Positions 53,539 through 63,642 are shown, counted from the first letter of the stretch. The stretch: DNA of 64,000 bases from Scytonematopsis contorta HA4267-MV1 (GCA_019359035.1 JAHHIC010000037.1:124001-188000), one strand, 5' to 3'. Numbers and translations: made by a program. The notes: generated by a model not told the origin, from the sequence alone.

Positions 53539-55545
53539 ATGACTTACTCGTCACCACAACGGCGCAGTACCGCTCTAACTACGAGAACGGAATTTTCGCC
53601 TTTCGGCAACAAGCTCGTGCAATCTGGTTATGTAGATAATGACCAGATGCGTCAAGCGCTGATTGAAAGCCGCAAGTCTGGCAGACCACTGACAGAAGTG
53701 CTGGAATCAATCACTGGGAAAGCGCTATCACCAGAGTTACTCAGGCAATTCAAGAAACAACAGCTATTTGAACTTAAAATACTTTACGGTGTCGAGTCTC
53801 TAGACCCAGAAGTCACAAGTATAGGTAGCGGGGTGGTGGGTGGATTAATCGAAACCCTCATTCCTGTTGATATTTGCCGTCGTCATCGCTTAGTACCCCT
53901 ATCGAGACATGATGACCAAAACCCACCCTCGGTTTTGGTCGCAATGGTTGACCCCGATAACTTGGAAGCTTCTGACGACCTCAACCGAATTTTGCGTCCT
54001 CAAAATTTGGCGTTGCAGCGGATGGTAATTACCCAAGAGGATTACCAACACCTGATTAATGAATATCTCGATGAGATGGCTGTTAAGCAAAAAAGCATCG
54101 AGCAAGAAAAATTTACTGATATTAATCAGGATTTAGAAAATCTTGGAAGTCTCGACCTCGAAGATGCTCCTGATGATATGGAGGCTGACTTAGGGTCGGC
54201 AATGAAGGGTGCTGAAGATGCACCAATTATTAATCTCGTTAACCGAATTCTTGCTAAAGCTTTGCATGAGGCTGTTTCTGATATTCACATTGAGCCGCAG
54301 GAAGAAAACTTACGGATTCGCTTTCGTAAGGATGGGGTATTACGGGAGGCATTTGACCCTTTACCTAAAAAAATTATTCCTGCTGTTACGGCCCGCTTTA
54401 AAATTATCTCCCAATTAGACATTGCCGAACGACGTTTACCTCAAGACGGTCGTATTCGGCGTATGTTTGAAGGACGTAAGGTTGACTTCCGGGTAAATAC
54501 TCTACCCAGTCGCTATGGGGAGAAAATTGTACTGCGGATTTTAGACAATTCCTCAACGCAACTGGGGTTAGATAAATTAATTACTGACCCTGAGACACTG
54601 CAAATCGTCAAAGAACTGGTTAGTCGTCCCTTCGGTCTGATTCTGGTAACTGGACCTACTGGTTCTGGTAAAACTACGTCCCTATATTCAGCGCTGTCAG
54701 AAAAAAACTCTCCTGGAATTAATATCAGTACCGTAGAAGACCCCATTGAGTACAGCTTACCCGGAATTACTCAGGTACAGGTAATTCGCGAAAAAGGATT
54801 AGACTTTGCTACCGCTTTGCGGGCTTTCTTACGACAAGACCCTGATGTGCTTCTCGTGGGTGAGACACGAGACAAAGAAACTGCTAAAACTGCTATTGAA
54901 GCTGCTTTAACGGGTCACTTGGTTTTAACCACTCTTCACACTAACGATGCTCCTGGTGCGATAGCTCGTCTGGGGGAAATGGGTATCGAGCCATTCATGG
55001 TTTCCAGTTCATTACTTGGGGTTTTGGCACAACGTCTGGTACGACGGGTTTGTTCTGAGTGTCGCATACCTTATGAACCTACATCGGAAGAGCTGGGTCG
55101 CTATGGTTTGTCATCAAATGGGGAAGTGGGGTTAACCTTCTACAAAGCCAATACTCTAACAGGAGAACAAATTCAAGAGGCTAAAGCCAAAAATACCCTG
55201 TGTACAACTTGTAATGGTGTTGGCTACAAAGGACGTTGTGGTGTTTATGAAGTAATGCGGGTAACCGAAAATCTACAAACATTAATCAACGATGAAGCCC
55301 CTACTGAACGTATCAAGGAAGTTGCGATAGAAGAAGGGATGAAAACCTTGCTAGCTTATAGCTTGGATTTAGTACGTCAAGGTGCAACCACCTTAGAAGA
55401 AGTAGAACGGGTAACTTTCACTGACACTGGGTTAGAAGCCGAATTGAAAGCAAAACGCAAGAGCGGTCTGACCTGTCGTACTTGTAGTGCAGAGTTACAA
55501 CCAGAATGGCTAGATTGTCCTTACTGTATGACACCGCGTTTTTAA
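53539..55545 (+). CDS. pilB: type IV pilus extension ATPase PilB
   Basis: Hexameric ATPase driving pilus assembly for twitching and DNA uptake. I start at the ATG at 53539 (MTYSSPQRRS), 668 residues; the frame extends 84 codons upstream through repeats. Order: N-terminal MshEN domain (about 20-250), N2 domain, Walker A GPTGSGKTTS, Asp box, Walker B LVGETRDKETA, and zinc-binding Cys (CSECRIPY, CTTCNGVGYK). A second CxxC pair at the very C-terminus (CRTCSAELQ, DCPYC) is an extra zinc-ribbon. First of pilB-pilT-pilC. Confidence 0.95.
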   Translation: MTYSSPQRRSTALTTRTEFSPFGNKLVQSGYVDNDQMRQALIESRKSGRPLTEVLESITGKALSPELLRQFKKQQLFELKILYGVESLDPEVTSIGSGVVGGLIETLIPVDICRRHRLVPLSRHDDQNPPSVLVAMVDPDNLEASDDLNRILRPQNLALQRMVITQEDYQHLINEYLDEMAVKQKSIEQEKFTDINQDLENLGSLDLEDAPDDMEADLGSAMKGAEDAPIINLVNRILAKALHEAVSDIHIEPQEENLRIRFRKDGVLREAFDPLPKKIIPAVTARFKIISQLDIAERRLPQDGRIRRMFEGRKVDFRVNTLPSRYGEKIVLRILDNSSTQLGLDKLITDPETLQIVKELVSRPFGLILVTGPTGSGKTTSLYSALSEKNSPGINISTVEDPIEYSLPGITQVQVIREKGLDFATALRAFLRQDPDVLLVGETRDKETAKTAIEAALTGHLVLTTLHTNDAPGAIARLGEMGIEPFMVSSSLLGVLAQRLVRRVCSECRIPYEPTSEELGRYGLSSNGEVGLTFYKANTLTGEQIQEAKAKNTLCTTCNGVGYKGRCGVYEVMRVTENLQTLINDEAPTERIKEVAIEEGMKTLLAYSLDLVRQGATTLEEVERVTFTDTGLEAELKAKRKSGLTCRTCSAELQPEWLDCPYCMTPRF

Positions 55546-55583
55546 GATTTGCTAATTTGGTAACTGCGAATTGGTTTTCTTGA

Positions 55584-55645
55584 TTACCCATTACCCATTA
55601 CCTATTGCCTATTACCTATTACCCATTACCCATTACCCATTACCC
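55584..55645. repeat. 7-bp repeats between pilB and pilT
   Basis: ATTACCC/ATTACCT/ATTGCCT units in tandem, the same family as at 141-177 after nrtA. Confidence 0.8.
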
Positions 55646-55681
55646 AAATAACAAAAACAAATTAAAAAAGGGAGCAAAATT

Positions 55682-56794
55682 ATGGAATACATGATTGAGG
55701 ATTTGATGGAGGATATGATTGAGCAAGGAGGTTCAGATTTGCACTTGTCTGCAGGTTTGGCTCCTTATTTCCGTATTAGTGGTAAACTCACTCCTCAAGA
55801 AAAATACGGAGTCTTGACGGCTGACCAATGTCAAAGACTTATTTTTAGTATGCTCAACAACTCCCAACGTAAGGCATTAGAGCAAAACTGGGAGTTAGAT
55901 TGTTCCTATGGTGTTAAAGGATTAGCTCGCTTCCGCGTCAACGTTTACAAAGACCGTGGAGCATATGCTGCTTGTTTGCGAGCGTTAAGTTCTAAAATTC
56001 CTAACTTTGAGAAATTAGGTTTGCCAGATGTAGTGCGGGAAATGGCAGAAAAACCTAGAGGATTGATTCTAGTAACTGGTCCAACTGGTTCTGGTAAGAC
56101 AACTACTCTCGCAGCAATCATTGATTTGATTAACCGCACTAAGGCTGAACATATTCTGACGGTGGAAGACCCGATTGAATTTGTTTATGAACCGATTAAA
56201 AGTCTTGTCCACCAAAGACAATTAGGGGAAGACACGAAAAGCTTTGCTAATGCATTAAAAGCAGCCTTACGGGAAGACCCCGATATTATTCTGGTAGGGG
56301 AAATGCGGGACTTGGAAACAATTTCCTTGGCGATTTCCGCAGCAGAAACTGGACACTTAGTCTTTGGTACATTGCACACAAGTTCAGCGTCACAAACCGT
56401 AGACCGGATTATTGACGTTTTTCCATCAGAAAGACAACAACAAGTTAGAGTACAGTTGTCAAACTCCCTGGTAGCAGTATTTAGTCAAACTTTAGTACCT
56501 AAGAAAAACGTCAAACCTGGTGAATATGGTCGGGTGATGGCTCAAGAAATTATGATTATCACCCCTGCGATTTCTAACTTGATTCGTGAAGGTAAAACTT
56601 CTCAAATTTACTCCGCGATTCAAACAGGAGGCAAATTAGGAATGCAAACTCTAGAGAGAGTTTTAGCTGATTTATATAAAGCAGGAACTATTTCCTTTGA
56701 AGCCGCAATGTCTAAGACATCCAAACCTGACGAAATCCAACGCTTGATTGGTGGTACTCCTCCACAAGGTGCAAAACCAGCAGGCGTAAGATGA
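55682..56794 (+). CDS. pilT: type IV pilus retraction ATPase PilT
   Basis: Hexameric ATPase that depolymerises the pilus. 370 residues: N-terminal PAS-like domain (about 1-100, GGSDLHLSAGLAPYF), Walker A GPTGSGKTTT (about 138), Walker B LVGEMRDLETI, His box AAETGHLVFGTLHTSSA, and the C-terminal RecA end. It lies between pilB and pilC. GGGAGC 9 nt before the ATG is a good ribosome site. Confidence 0.96.
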   Translation: MEYMIEDLMEDMIEQGGSDLHLSAGLAPYFRISGKLTPQEKYGVLTADQCQRLIFSMLNNSQRKALEQNWELDCSYGVKGLARFRVNVYKDRGAYAACLRALSSKIPNFEKLGLPDVVREMAEKPRGLILVTGPTGSGKTTTLAAIIDLINRTKAEHILTVEDPIEFVYEPIKSLVHQRQLGEDTKSFANALKAALREDPDIILVGEMRDLETISLAISAAETGHLVFGTLHTSSASQTVDRIIDVFPSERQQQVRVQLSNSLVAVFSQTLVPKKNVKPGEYGRVMAQEIMIITPAISNLIREGKTSQIYSAIQTGGKLGMQTLERVLADLYKAGTISFEAAMSKTSKPDEIQRLIGGTPPQGAKPAGVR

Positions 56795-56804
56795 CTACTT
56801 CTTT

Positions 56805-56869
56805 GGTTTGTAGTAGCGCTTCAGTGCAGGAATATCTAACAATTTAGGGCTGAAGCCCAACTACAAACC
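56805..56869. repeat. inverted repeat between pilT and pilC
   Basis: GGTTTGTAGTAGCGCTTCAG and CTGAAGCCCAACTACAAACC form a stem of about 20 bp with two mismatched positions around a 25-bp loop. A palindromic intergenic element; it could attenuate transcription into pilC. Confidence 0.75.
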
Positions 56870-56940
56870 CGTTAAATTTAGGACGTCACCCTCAACTACG
56901 AAGCTGTTAAATTTTTAATTTTGAATAAGAAATATAATTT

Positions 56941-58158
56941 ATGCCAACCTTTGTCGCTCGTGTTCGAGATTCTCAAGGAAAATCGAAAACCGAAAAAATC
57001 AGTGCTGAATCTATAGGGGAAGCCCGTACTAACTTGAGACAACAGGGTTTTGTAGTCCAAGACCTGAAAGAATCTCAAGGTATAGATTTGAGCAAGGTAT
57101 TTGACCCGGCGAGGTTTTCTAGTGTCACAGTAAAAGATAAAGCTGTATTCTCTCGCCAATTTGCTGCCTTGGTGAATGCCGGGGTTGCTATTGTCAGAGG
57201 TTTAGGAGTTTTGTCGGAACAGTGTAGTAATCCGAAACTTAAAAAAGCACTAGTAGAAATTAGCGCTGATATACAAAGCGGTGTTAACCTTTCCGACTCT
57301 ATGCGTAAGCATCCTCAATGCTTTGATGCTCTGTATGTCAGCATGATTCAAGCTGGGGAAGTAGGTGGTGTTTTAGATGAAGTCTTGAATCGTCTAGCAA
57401 AATTGTTAGAAGATGTTGCCCGCTTACAAAACCAAATTAAAGCTGCAATGGCTTATCCGGGTGTTGTAGGTTTTATTGCTGTCGCCATTTTTATTGGCAT
57501 GACAGTTTTTCTTATCCCAGTTTTCGCTGGTATTTTTAAAGAGTTGGGAACGGAATTACCGCCTCTGACGCAGTTTTTGATGGACTGTAGTGATGTTTTA
57601 AGAAGTGAAAAGGTTATTATTCTGGTTGGTGTTATAGTCGCACTGGTGGTTGCCTATAAACAATACTACAAAACACCTGTTGGTCGTTTAATGATAGACC
57701 GTATTTCTCTGAAAGTACCACTATTTGGAGACTTAATCGAAAAAACTGCCGTTGCACGCTTTAGCCGTACTTTTGGTTCTTTGACTCGTTCTGGTGTACC
57801 GATTCTTACTTCTCTAGAAATTGTGAGAGATACCTCTGGAAACCAAACTATTGCTAACGCGATAGAAGCTGCTCGCAATGAGATTCAACAAGGTGGTATG
57901 ATTAGTATTGCGCTACAAAAAGAAAAAGTATTTCCTCCAATGGCGATTCAAATGATTAGTATTGGGGAAGAAACCGGAGAATTAGATGGAATGTTGATGA
58001 AGGTTGCCGATTTTTATGAAGATGAAGTAGAACAGGCTGTAAAGGCACTAACTAGTGTTTTAGAACCGTTGATGATTGTAGTTGTAGGTGGGATGGTCGG
58101 GACTATTTTGCTTGCAATGTATTTGCCTCTATTCAAAGTCTTTGAAAAATTGGGATAA
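56941..58158 (+). CDS. pilC: type IV pilus inner-membrane platform protein PilC
   Basis: Membrane platform on which PilB and PilT act. 405 residues with the opening PTFVARVRDSQGKSKTEKIS, two T2SSF domains (about 70-195 and 275-395; second starts VARFSRTFGSLTRSGVPIL), and three membrane segments, including MAYPGVVGFIAVAIFIGMTV and the end VVVGGMVGTILLAMYLPLF. Third gene of pilB-pilT-pilC. Confidence 0.95.
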   Translation: MPTFVARVRDSQGKSKTEKISAESIGEARTNLRQQGFVVQDLKESQGIDLSKVFDPARFSSVTVKDKAVFSRQFAALVNAGVAIVRGLGVLSEQCSNPKLKKALVEISADIQSGVNLSDSMRKHPQCFDALYVSMIQAGEVGGVLDEVLNRLAKLLEDVARLQNQIKAAMAYPGVVGFIAVAIFIGMTVFLIPVFAGIFKELGTELPPLTQFLMDCSDVLRSEKVIILVGVIVALVVAYKQYYKTPVGRLMIDRISLKVPLFGDLIEKTAVARFSRTFGSLTRSGVPILTSLEIVRDTSGNQTIANAIEAARNEIQQGGMISIALQKEKVFPPMAIQMISIGEETGELDGMLMKVADFYEDEVEQAVKALTSVLEPLMIVVVGGMVGTILLAMYLPLFKVFEKLG

Positions 58159-58267
58159 TAAGTTTTAGTTTTGAATTTTGAGTTTTGAGTGAGTGACAAA
58201 CTTATAAAAAATTCAAAATTCATAATTCAAAATTAAAGATTCAAAATCTAAAATACAAATTCATAAA

Positions 58268-58822
58268 ATGCCTGTACAAAAATCACAATATGAATCTTGT
58301 TTAGCTTCGCTTTGCAATCATCTAGAATCTATTGCTCTGCTAAAGCTACACCGTCCATATTTAGAGATGCTTCCAAGTTTGCGGCGTCCTGAAGAAAGCG
58401 TGATTACTATTCCATTACCAATAGTTCGTTTTCGTGGTGGGGTAAATACTACACAAGGAACAACTTCTCTACCCTGCGATATGGCAATTTTGATGTGTGA
58501 CCCAGAATGGAAAATCAAAACAGATACGGAGGTTTTAGTTTTTATTCATCGTCCAGAGGAAGACTTTTCTGATTTATTAAAACGTTGGCGACAAAGCCAG
58601 GTATGGTTAGACAAGGATTATGAATGGTTAATGCCACCTCGCTACAACCACATTTTGTGCGAGGGGACAACAGCACTACATCCATTATTTGTAGTTTTTC
58701 CAGAAACACCGGAGCGTATTCAACGGGGTTTGTTAGGAGCGGATTTGCCTTTTATTGTTCAAACTCCAGAATTATTTGTTGAGGAAGAGAAGTTAAACGA
58801 CCAAAACGAAGCTACACTATGA
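58268..58822 (+). CDS. unknown protein downstream of pilC
   Basis: I do not recognise the 184-residue product. It is soluble, mixed alpha/beta, rich in Pro and Trp (DPEWKIKTDTEVLVFIHRPE, then KRWRQSQVWLDKDYEWLMPP). No signal peptide, no motif of a known enzyme. It is co-directional with pilC and 109 bp behind it, with AT-rich repeats in between, so co-transcription is possible but not evident. Convergent with the NACHT gene; the stops are 20 bp apart. Confidence 0.7.
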   Translation: MPVQKSQYESCLASLCNHLESIALLKLHRPYLEMLPSLRRPEESVITIPLPIVRFRGGVNTTQGTTSLPCDMAILMCDPEWKIKTDTEVLVFIHRPEEDFSDLLKRWRQSQVWLDKDYEWLMPPRYNHILCEGTTALHPLFVVFPETPERIQRGLLGADLPFIVQTPELFVEEEKLNDQNEATL

Positions 58823-58841
58823 CATCCAAATATCAGCATTT

Positions 58842-60962
58842 TTATTTGCTAACAACGTTTGCTGACAACATTTGCTGTTCTATAGCTTCCCAAGTTTTAG
58901 GGGACACTCGCACAGCAGCTTGTTTGCAGCGCACCATTAAAATATTTATATAGAAGTAATTTTCTAATGCTTGCGATTCTTCGGGTGATAAAGACAATAG
59001 CTCCGAATCTAACCCTAAAGCTTGGAACCAAATATTGGCAACACGATTATTAAACCCCTGATGTGCTTTATAAGATTCCACCAAATTTCCGGGAGCATCC
59101 CGTCTTAAAGCTTGTAAATGAATCATTAATTTGTAAAAATCTACATAGGGTAGAATTTTTAGCTTTGTCAATTCATCAGCGATTGCTCTATTTAAAGCTT
59201 TATTCAAAGCATTTATAAAACTACGGGTAGTAGCAATATTAGATGGTCTGCGACTGTAATTGACGGTACGGTTATAGTCAGGATTGATAGCAGCAGCTAA
59301 TTTTGACATCCTAGTAATTTCTAAGATATTGGCTAAATTAGGACTAAGTATATTTGTTAGATACAAAGCACTATCGCGAGCTGTGGCTAAAAATATGGCT
59401 GTTGCTCGTTTCCCCGCTTGCGAAAAGTCTCGTGAACTACAAGATGTTACTTCTTCTGACCATCTGAGTAAGCCTTGCAGTTTTGGTGTATTAATATGTT
59501 TTTGCGCTTCTTTTTGCATCAAAGATAGTAATGAATCAGAACCAGAACGCATTAATCCTGCAACTAATAAAAATACTTCTTGCCAGCGTTTATCTAGAAT
59601 ATTTTCAAGAACTAAATTTTCAATTAGATGATGGTCAATAATATATTGTGCTGTTAAGTATTCTTGAAATGTAAGATGACAAAATGAAAAAATATCTTCT
59701 ACTCTTTCTACCAAAATTCCTTGTTGCACAGCCATTGCATTTAATATAGCTTTACAATTTAAATGTTTTGGTGCATTCAGATTACTTGACAAAAAATATT
59801 GAATTTTGTTTCCAATGTCATCCTCATGGAAAAAAAGTTGGTCTACAGCGAACCCTGTGTAAGCAATTTCAGCAAGTAAGATTTCTTGTAAATCTGTGTT
59901 AAGTCCTCTATAAATTTCCTCTCGCATAATTCGCTTTTCTGCAGCCCATTCTTCTAACAGTATCCTTAGTGCTTTTTTGTATAGCGAACTGCGATTGTTA
60001 GGGAAATTTTGGGAATGGTCATAAACTAAACATAAAAAAGTTAGTAGCAGAGGAGTATTTGCTAATTCTCTAGCACCAGTATTTTCTGATTTTTGCAAAA
60101 TGTCCCAACATCTTTGGGCTGTTCCCAATTGTTTATCTTCTTGGGAATGAAACCAATTTCCAATAAATTCTTGAATTTGAGTATTATCAAATTCAGCCAT
60201 AGATACATCTGTATAGCGGCGAAAATTATTCCTATAAGCTGCTGTTCGACAGGAAATAATAAAGCGATTTTGGCTATATTTGTCACAAAAATTTTGCAAT
60301 ACATCAATAGCTTGATTTATAATTTTAGTGGGTACTTCATCTAGCCCATCAAGTAAGATTAATAATTTACCTTTTTCTAATAAACTAATAGTTGCTTCTT
60401 GTGGACAAGGAAACCCACAAATACTAAATTCTTCAATAATTGCTGCTTCAATATCAATTTGTTTGGGATTAATATTTTTTAACTCGATAAAAACGGGAAT
60501 ACACTGATGTAAAAAACTACCTTCTTCACCTTTGAGTGCTTCTAGTCCCATCTTACGTAAAAAAGTTGACTTACCTACTCCTGGACCACCAAGTACCATC
60601 AAATATTGTTTATCATTCGCAACTTGAAGTCCATCTTTTTTTGGGTAATTTTTTGGTTGGAACCCACGATTTATTCTAAAAGCCTGCTCTAAGTTTTCTA
60701 CGGATTCAAATCGACGAATATCTTTATTATTTAAAAATTGTACTGTGGTATACACTGATTCTAAGGGTACAGGCTCTCGCATACCCAAAACCCGAAGAAC
60801 TCCATGACGTTCGGTGTAGTTTTTGATGTACTTTTGCGATGCATCAAAAATTATTTGACGGGATAAATTTTTTAATAGTCCAACATTTTTAACCGCTGTT
60901 TCAATAAAAATGTAAACTAAGGTATTGACTGCTATTTGGGATAGTGTCTTGGTTCCTATCAT
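58842..60962 (-). CDS. NACHT-domain STAND NTPase (NLR-like)
   Basis: A 706-residue NACHT protein. After a short N-terminal hydrophobic helix (LVYIFIETAVKNVGLL, 15-30) and a linker come Walker A GGPGVGKSTF (about 126-135), Walker B LLILLDGLDEVP (about 200) and the sensor RFIISCRTA. The helical middle (about 330-480) includes FSFCHLTFQEYLTAQYI. The C-terminus (from about 560) is a helical domain ending LMVRCKQAAVRVSPKTWEAI, a pattern I recall from cyanobacterial NACHT proteins; whether it equals the SNaCT domain of bNACHT defence proteins is unconfirmed. Located 47 bp after the NucA-like nuclease gene on the same strand. Confidence 0.9.
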   Translation of the reverse strand: MIGTKTLSQIAVNTLVYIFIETAVKNVGLLKNLSRQIIFDASQKYIKNYTERHGVLRVLGMREPVPLESVYTTVQFLNNKDIRRFESVENLEQAFRINRGFQPKNYPKKDGLQVANDKQYLMVLGGPGVGKSTFLRKMGLEALKGEEGSFLHQCIPVFIELKNINPKQIDIEAAIIEEFSICGFPCPQEATISLLEKGKLLILLDGLDEVPTKIINQAIDVLQNFCDKYSQNRFIISCRTAAYRNNFRRYTDVSMAEFDNTQIQEFIGNWFHSQEDKQLGTAQRCWDILQKSENTGARELANTPLLLTFLCLVYDHSQNFPNNRSSLYKKALRILLEEWAAEKRIMREEIYRGLNTDLQEILLAEIAYTGFAVDQLFFHEDDIGNKIQYFLSSNLNAPKHLNCKAILNAMAVQQGILVERVEDIFSFCHLTFQEYLTAQYIIDHHLIENLVLENILDKRWQEVFLLVAGLMRSGSDSLLSLMQKEAQKHINTPKLQGLLRWSEEVTSCSSRDFSQAGKRATAIFLATARDSALYLTNILSPNLANILEITRMSKLAAAINPDYNRTVNYSRRPSNIATTRSFINALNKALNRAIADELTKLKILPYVDFYKLMIHLQALRRDAPGNLVESYKAHQGFNNRVANIWFQALGLDSELLSLSPEESQALENYFYINILMVRCKQAAVRVSPKTWEAIEQQMLSANVVSK

Positions 60963-61009
60963 GGAGTAACCTTCAAGTATGCTTTTCTCTAAGTGTTATT
61001 ATGTATAAA

Positions 61010-61918
61010 CTATAATAGACTTTTTACTTGTAGGTTACTTTGGTTCCTAGTAGTTGTATTGTACTGCCGAGGCAAACTGTTAAATGCTTTTTGCTTATCT
61101 AATTTATCCTCAATTTCATCTTGGATTTTGTCTGAAACATTAGACAAAAAATTATAACCTGTTAATTCTTCCAATTTGTCAACGCTGACTCTATAGCTTT
61201 TCCAGTCAAAATTAATCCCTTCTTCGTTGGGAACATTTACCGCGATAATACGAGTTTTGCTGGTAATGTCTTTAATTTCAGCCCCTGGTTTATCTAAAAC
61301 TACAACTATTTTCCAAGTTGATTTGGGAATTGTGACTTTACCTCTAAGTTTGCCTTGTGTACCTAAGGGTCCAGCAACCACATAAAGTTCTTTGCCAGAT
61401 TGCACTAGTTCTCGGCAATAACGTTCCAAACCTTCCCAAGTTTTGCGGTTATTGTCTGGTGTTTGTGGCATCATGTTGGTCATCAAAAAGGTAGATGAGT
61501 TATCTTCTACGCTTTTTGTGCGGTCAGCAGATGGGATAATATGACCTCTATCGTAACCAGAACCATTATATATAGTGGGAGTGATTCGACCAAACTTTTC
61601 TGGTAAGGTGTCGTCTGGTCGGAAGTTATTCTGACGGTCAACAGTTCCTAACCATGATTTATTAAGTTGCCAGCTTACCCAATTTGCAGTGCCTTTACTA
61701 TTGTTATAACTAAGTGCGTACTGTGGTTTTATGATTAAATAATTGTTACTATTGGTAACGCTTTCTGTCGCTCCACTAGGATTTCCCAAAAACAGGTGGA
61801 TACCTTTGGTTGGGGCTAAAGTAAATGAACACCCACTAAGTAATAGAACCAACGATAATGTGATAGGTAATGCTCGCAAGATATGAGTAAGTTTTGAAGA
61901 AAATTTAGTAGTTTGCAC
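61010..61918 (-). CDS. DNA/RNA non-specific endonuclease (NucA-like) lipoprotein
   Basis: An exported sugar-non-specific nuclease of the NucA/EndoG beta-beta-alpha-metal class. Signal peptide with lipobox LLSGC (Cys30), so membrane-anchored and extracytoplasmic. The active-site motif is DRGH (YDRGHIIPSADR, about 123-134), with Asn in MPQTPDNNRKTWEGLE as the metal ligand. 302 residues from a GTG; no ATG lies before the hydrophobic core. In Anabaena NucA is kept in check by the inhibitor NuiA; no such gene is next to it. It precedes the NACHT gene by 47 bp and may share its transcript. Confidence 0.9.
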   Translation of the reverse strand: MQTTKFSSKLTHILRALPITLSLVLLLSGCSFTLAPTKGIHLFLGNPSGATESVTNSNNYLIIKPQYALSYNNSKGTANWVSWQLNKSWLGTVDRQNNFRPDDTLPEKFGRITPTIYNGSGYDRGHIIPSADRTKSVEDNSSTFLMTNMMPQTPDNNRKTWEGLERYCRELVQSGKELYVVAGPLGTQGKLRGKVTIPKSTWKIVVVLDKPGAEIKDITSKTRIIAVNVPNEEGINFDWKSYRVSVDKLEELTGYNFLSNVSDKIQDEIEDKLDKQKAFNSLPRQYNTTTRNQSNLQVKSLL

Positions 61919-61971
61919 TTTATTATCCAGCTTTATTTATAAAGAATAATACGATATTGCGACTGCATATA

Positions 61972-61999
61972 GTAGAGACGTTACATGTAACGTCTCTAC
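61972..61999. repeat. 28-bp palindrome (GTAGAGACG family)
   Basis: Identical to the palindrome at 5122-5149, 57 kb away. Located between the nuclease and pentapeptide-repeat genes, both leftward. Confidence 0.85.
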
Positions 62000-62032
62000 A
62001 TTTGCGGTCATGTAATAATTTTAAGATATGCG

Positions 62033-63337
62033 CTAAAAGCCAAGCAAAGTACGAAAATCTGAATCGTAATGGGCTTTTTCCCAATAGAAAGCTAGTTTAA
62101 TTTGTTGGGGAATTATATTTTTCACACCCTTAAAGTTAGCACCCTTGATATTGGCATTCCTGAAATTCGCATTACTGAGGTTAGCCCCCTCTAGTTGAGC
62201 ATTTTCCAACTGGGTATTCTCTAGTTGAGCTTCTGACAAGTCGGCATTTTCCAGATTAGTGCAATTCATATTGGCACGACTAAGGGTAGTACCTTTAAGG
62301 TCGGCATTTTTGAGATTAGCATGAACGAGGTTAGCACAACTAAGGTTAGCACCTTCCATTTGGGTGTCTTCTAGCTGGGCTTTTTGTAATTGGGTGCTTT
62401 CCAGTTGAGAATTTTTTAGTTGAGCACCATTTAGGTTTGCGTAATTAAGATTTGCGTAACTTAAGTTGGCATTTTCTAATTGAGCATTTTTTAATTGAGC
62501 TTGTTCCAACTGAGTACGTTTAAGTTGAACATTGTTCAGATTAGAATCGCTCAAGTTAGAACCATTTAAATTCGCAAGGTTTAAATTTGCACCACTAAGA
62601 TTTGCACCATTTAACTGAGAATTTTCTAGATTAGCACCTGTTAAATTAGAAGCTTGAAGATTAGTATTTTTAAGATTGCTGCCAGAAAGCTGAGTACTTT
62701 CTAAACAAGCATTACTTAGATTGGCAAATTCCAAGAGAATATCTTCTAGATGAGCACCACTAAGATTAGCATTATTGAGGTCTCGATATGATGCTCCTTG
62801 ATTAACAATTTCCCAAACTACACGCCACTTATTATCAAGTTTTGTAGAGGAATCAATTTCTGTATTTTTGAGAATAGCACGAGTTAAATTAGCGCCAACA
62901 AATCGCGCACCAATAAGTTTACTATTTGTAAGGTTGGCAAACCAAAGGTCTGCATTATGAAGTTTGGCATGACTCAAGTTCACATTTTCTAGTTGAGTAC
63001 CAACCAATTTTGAATTACTGAGATTAGCATAGCTGAGGTTAGCACCCTTGAGTTGAGAATGGCTTAGATTTGCACCTTCTAATTGAGCATCTTCTAATTG
63101 AGCATTCTTGAGTTGAGCATAACTAAGATTAGCACCCTTAAATCGAGAATTTGTAAGGTTGGCTCCATCTAATTTGACACCGATAAGACTAGCACTATCA
63201 AAGTTCACATTTTCGAGGTTTGCATTACTAAGGTTGACACCGTTAAGATTTGCTAGAAAAAAGTTTGCGTTCCTTAAATTTTGACCAACAAAATTATGGT
63301 CATGGAGATTTTGACCAGAAAAGTCCTTTGAGGACAT
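62033..63337 (-). CDS. pentapeptide-repeat protein
   Basis: 434 residues made almost wholly of A(N/D/Q)Lxx pentapeptides (ANLSNANLENVNFDSASL, QLENAQLEGANLSHSQL), which build a right-handed quadrilateral beta-helix; at about 3 residues of rise per pentapeptide the rod would be long. One break at residues 158-185 (STKLDNKWRVVWEIVNQGAS) is a loop common in cyanobacterial members. The C-terminal 35 residues (IIPQQIKLAFYWEKAHYDSD) are a short helical cap. No signal peptide, so probably cytoplasmic. Function unknown; DNA mimicry as in MfpA is not supported by anything visible. Confidence 0.93.
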   Translation of the reverse strand: MSSKDFSGQNLHDHNFVGQNLRNANFFLANLNGVNLSNANLENVNFDSASLIGVKLDGANLTNSRFKGANLSYAQLKNAQLEDAQLEGANLSHSQLKGANLSYANLSNSKLVGTQLENVNLSHAKLHNADLWFANLTNSKLIGARFVGANLTRAILKNTEIDSSTKLDNKWRVVWEIVNQGASYRDLNNANLSGAHLEDILLEFANLSNACLESTQLSGSNLKNTNLQASNLTGANLENSQLNGANLSGANLNLANLNGSNLSDSNLNNVQLKRTQLEQAQLKNAQLENANLSYANLNYANLNGAQLKNSQLESTQLQKAQLEDTQMEGANLSCANLVHANLKNADLKGTTLSRANMNCTNLENADLSEAQLENTQLENAQLEGANLSNANFRNANIKGANFKGVKNIIPQQIKLAFYWEKAHYDSDFRTLLGF

Positions 63338-63642
63338 AGTTATGTTGCCAAATAAATCATTATTTTAATTGTGATATATTTATCTAATAAAATCGATATT
63401 AGCTCGATACAATCATTAAAAAAACATAAAAACAAATACAAATTTTATATATTAAATTTATTTAATTCTTAACCTAAATATAAAAAAATATCTTAGTCAA
63501 AGATAGATTATGCAGAAAGTATTTAAGTAATAGAGCATTAAAAAACGAAAATTATTAAGTTTTGTAAAAAATATGCATTGCTCCGGAATCTGCTAATGTA
63601 GAGTTGTTGATTACTAAATGTAGTACGCCAGGAGGTTGAATC
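63338..63642. other. 305-bp AT-rich spacer
   Basis: It holds the promoter of the pentapeptide-repeat gene and the leader of the small ORF. No other feature is supported. Confidence 0.4.
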
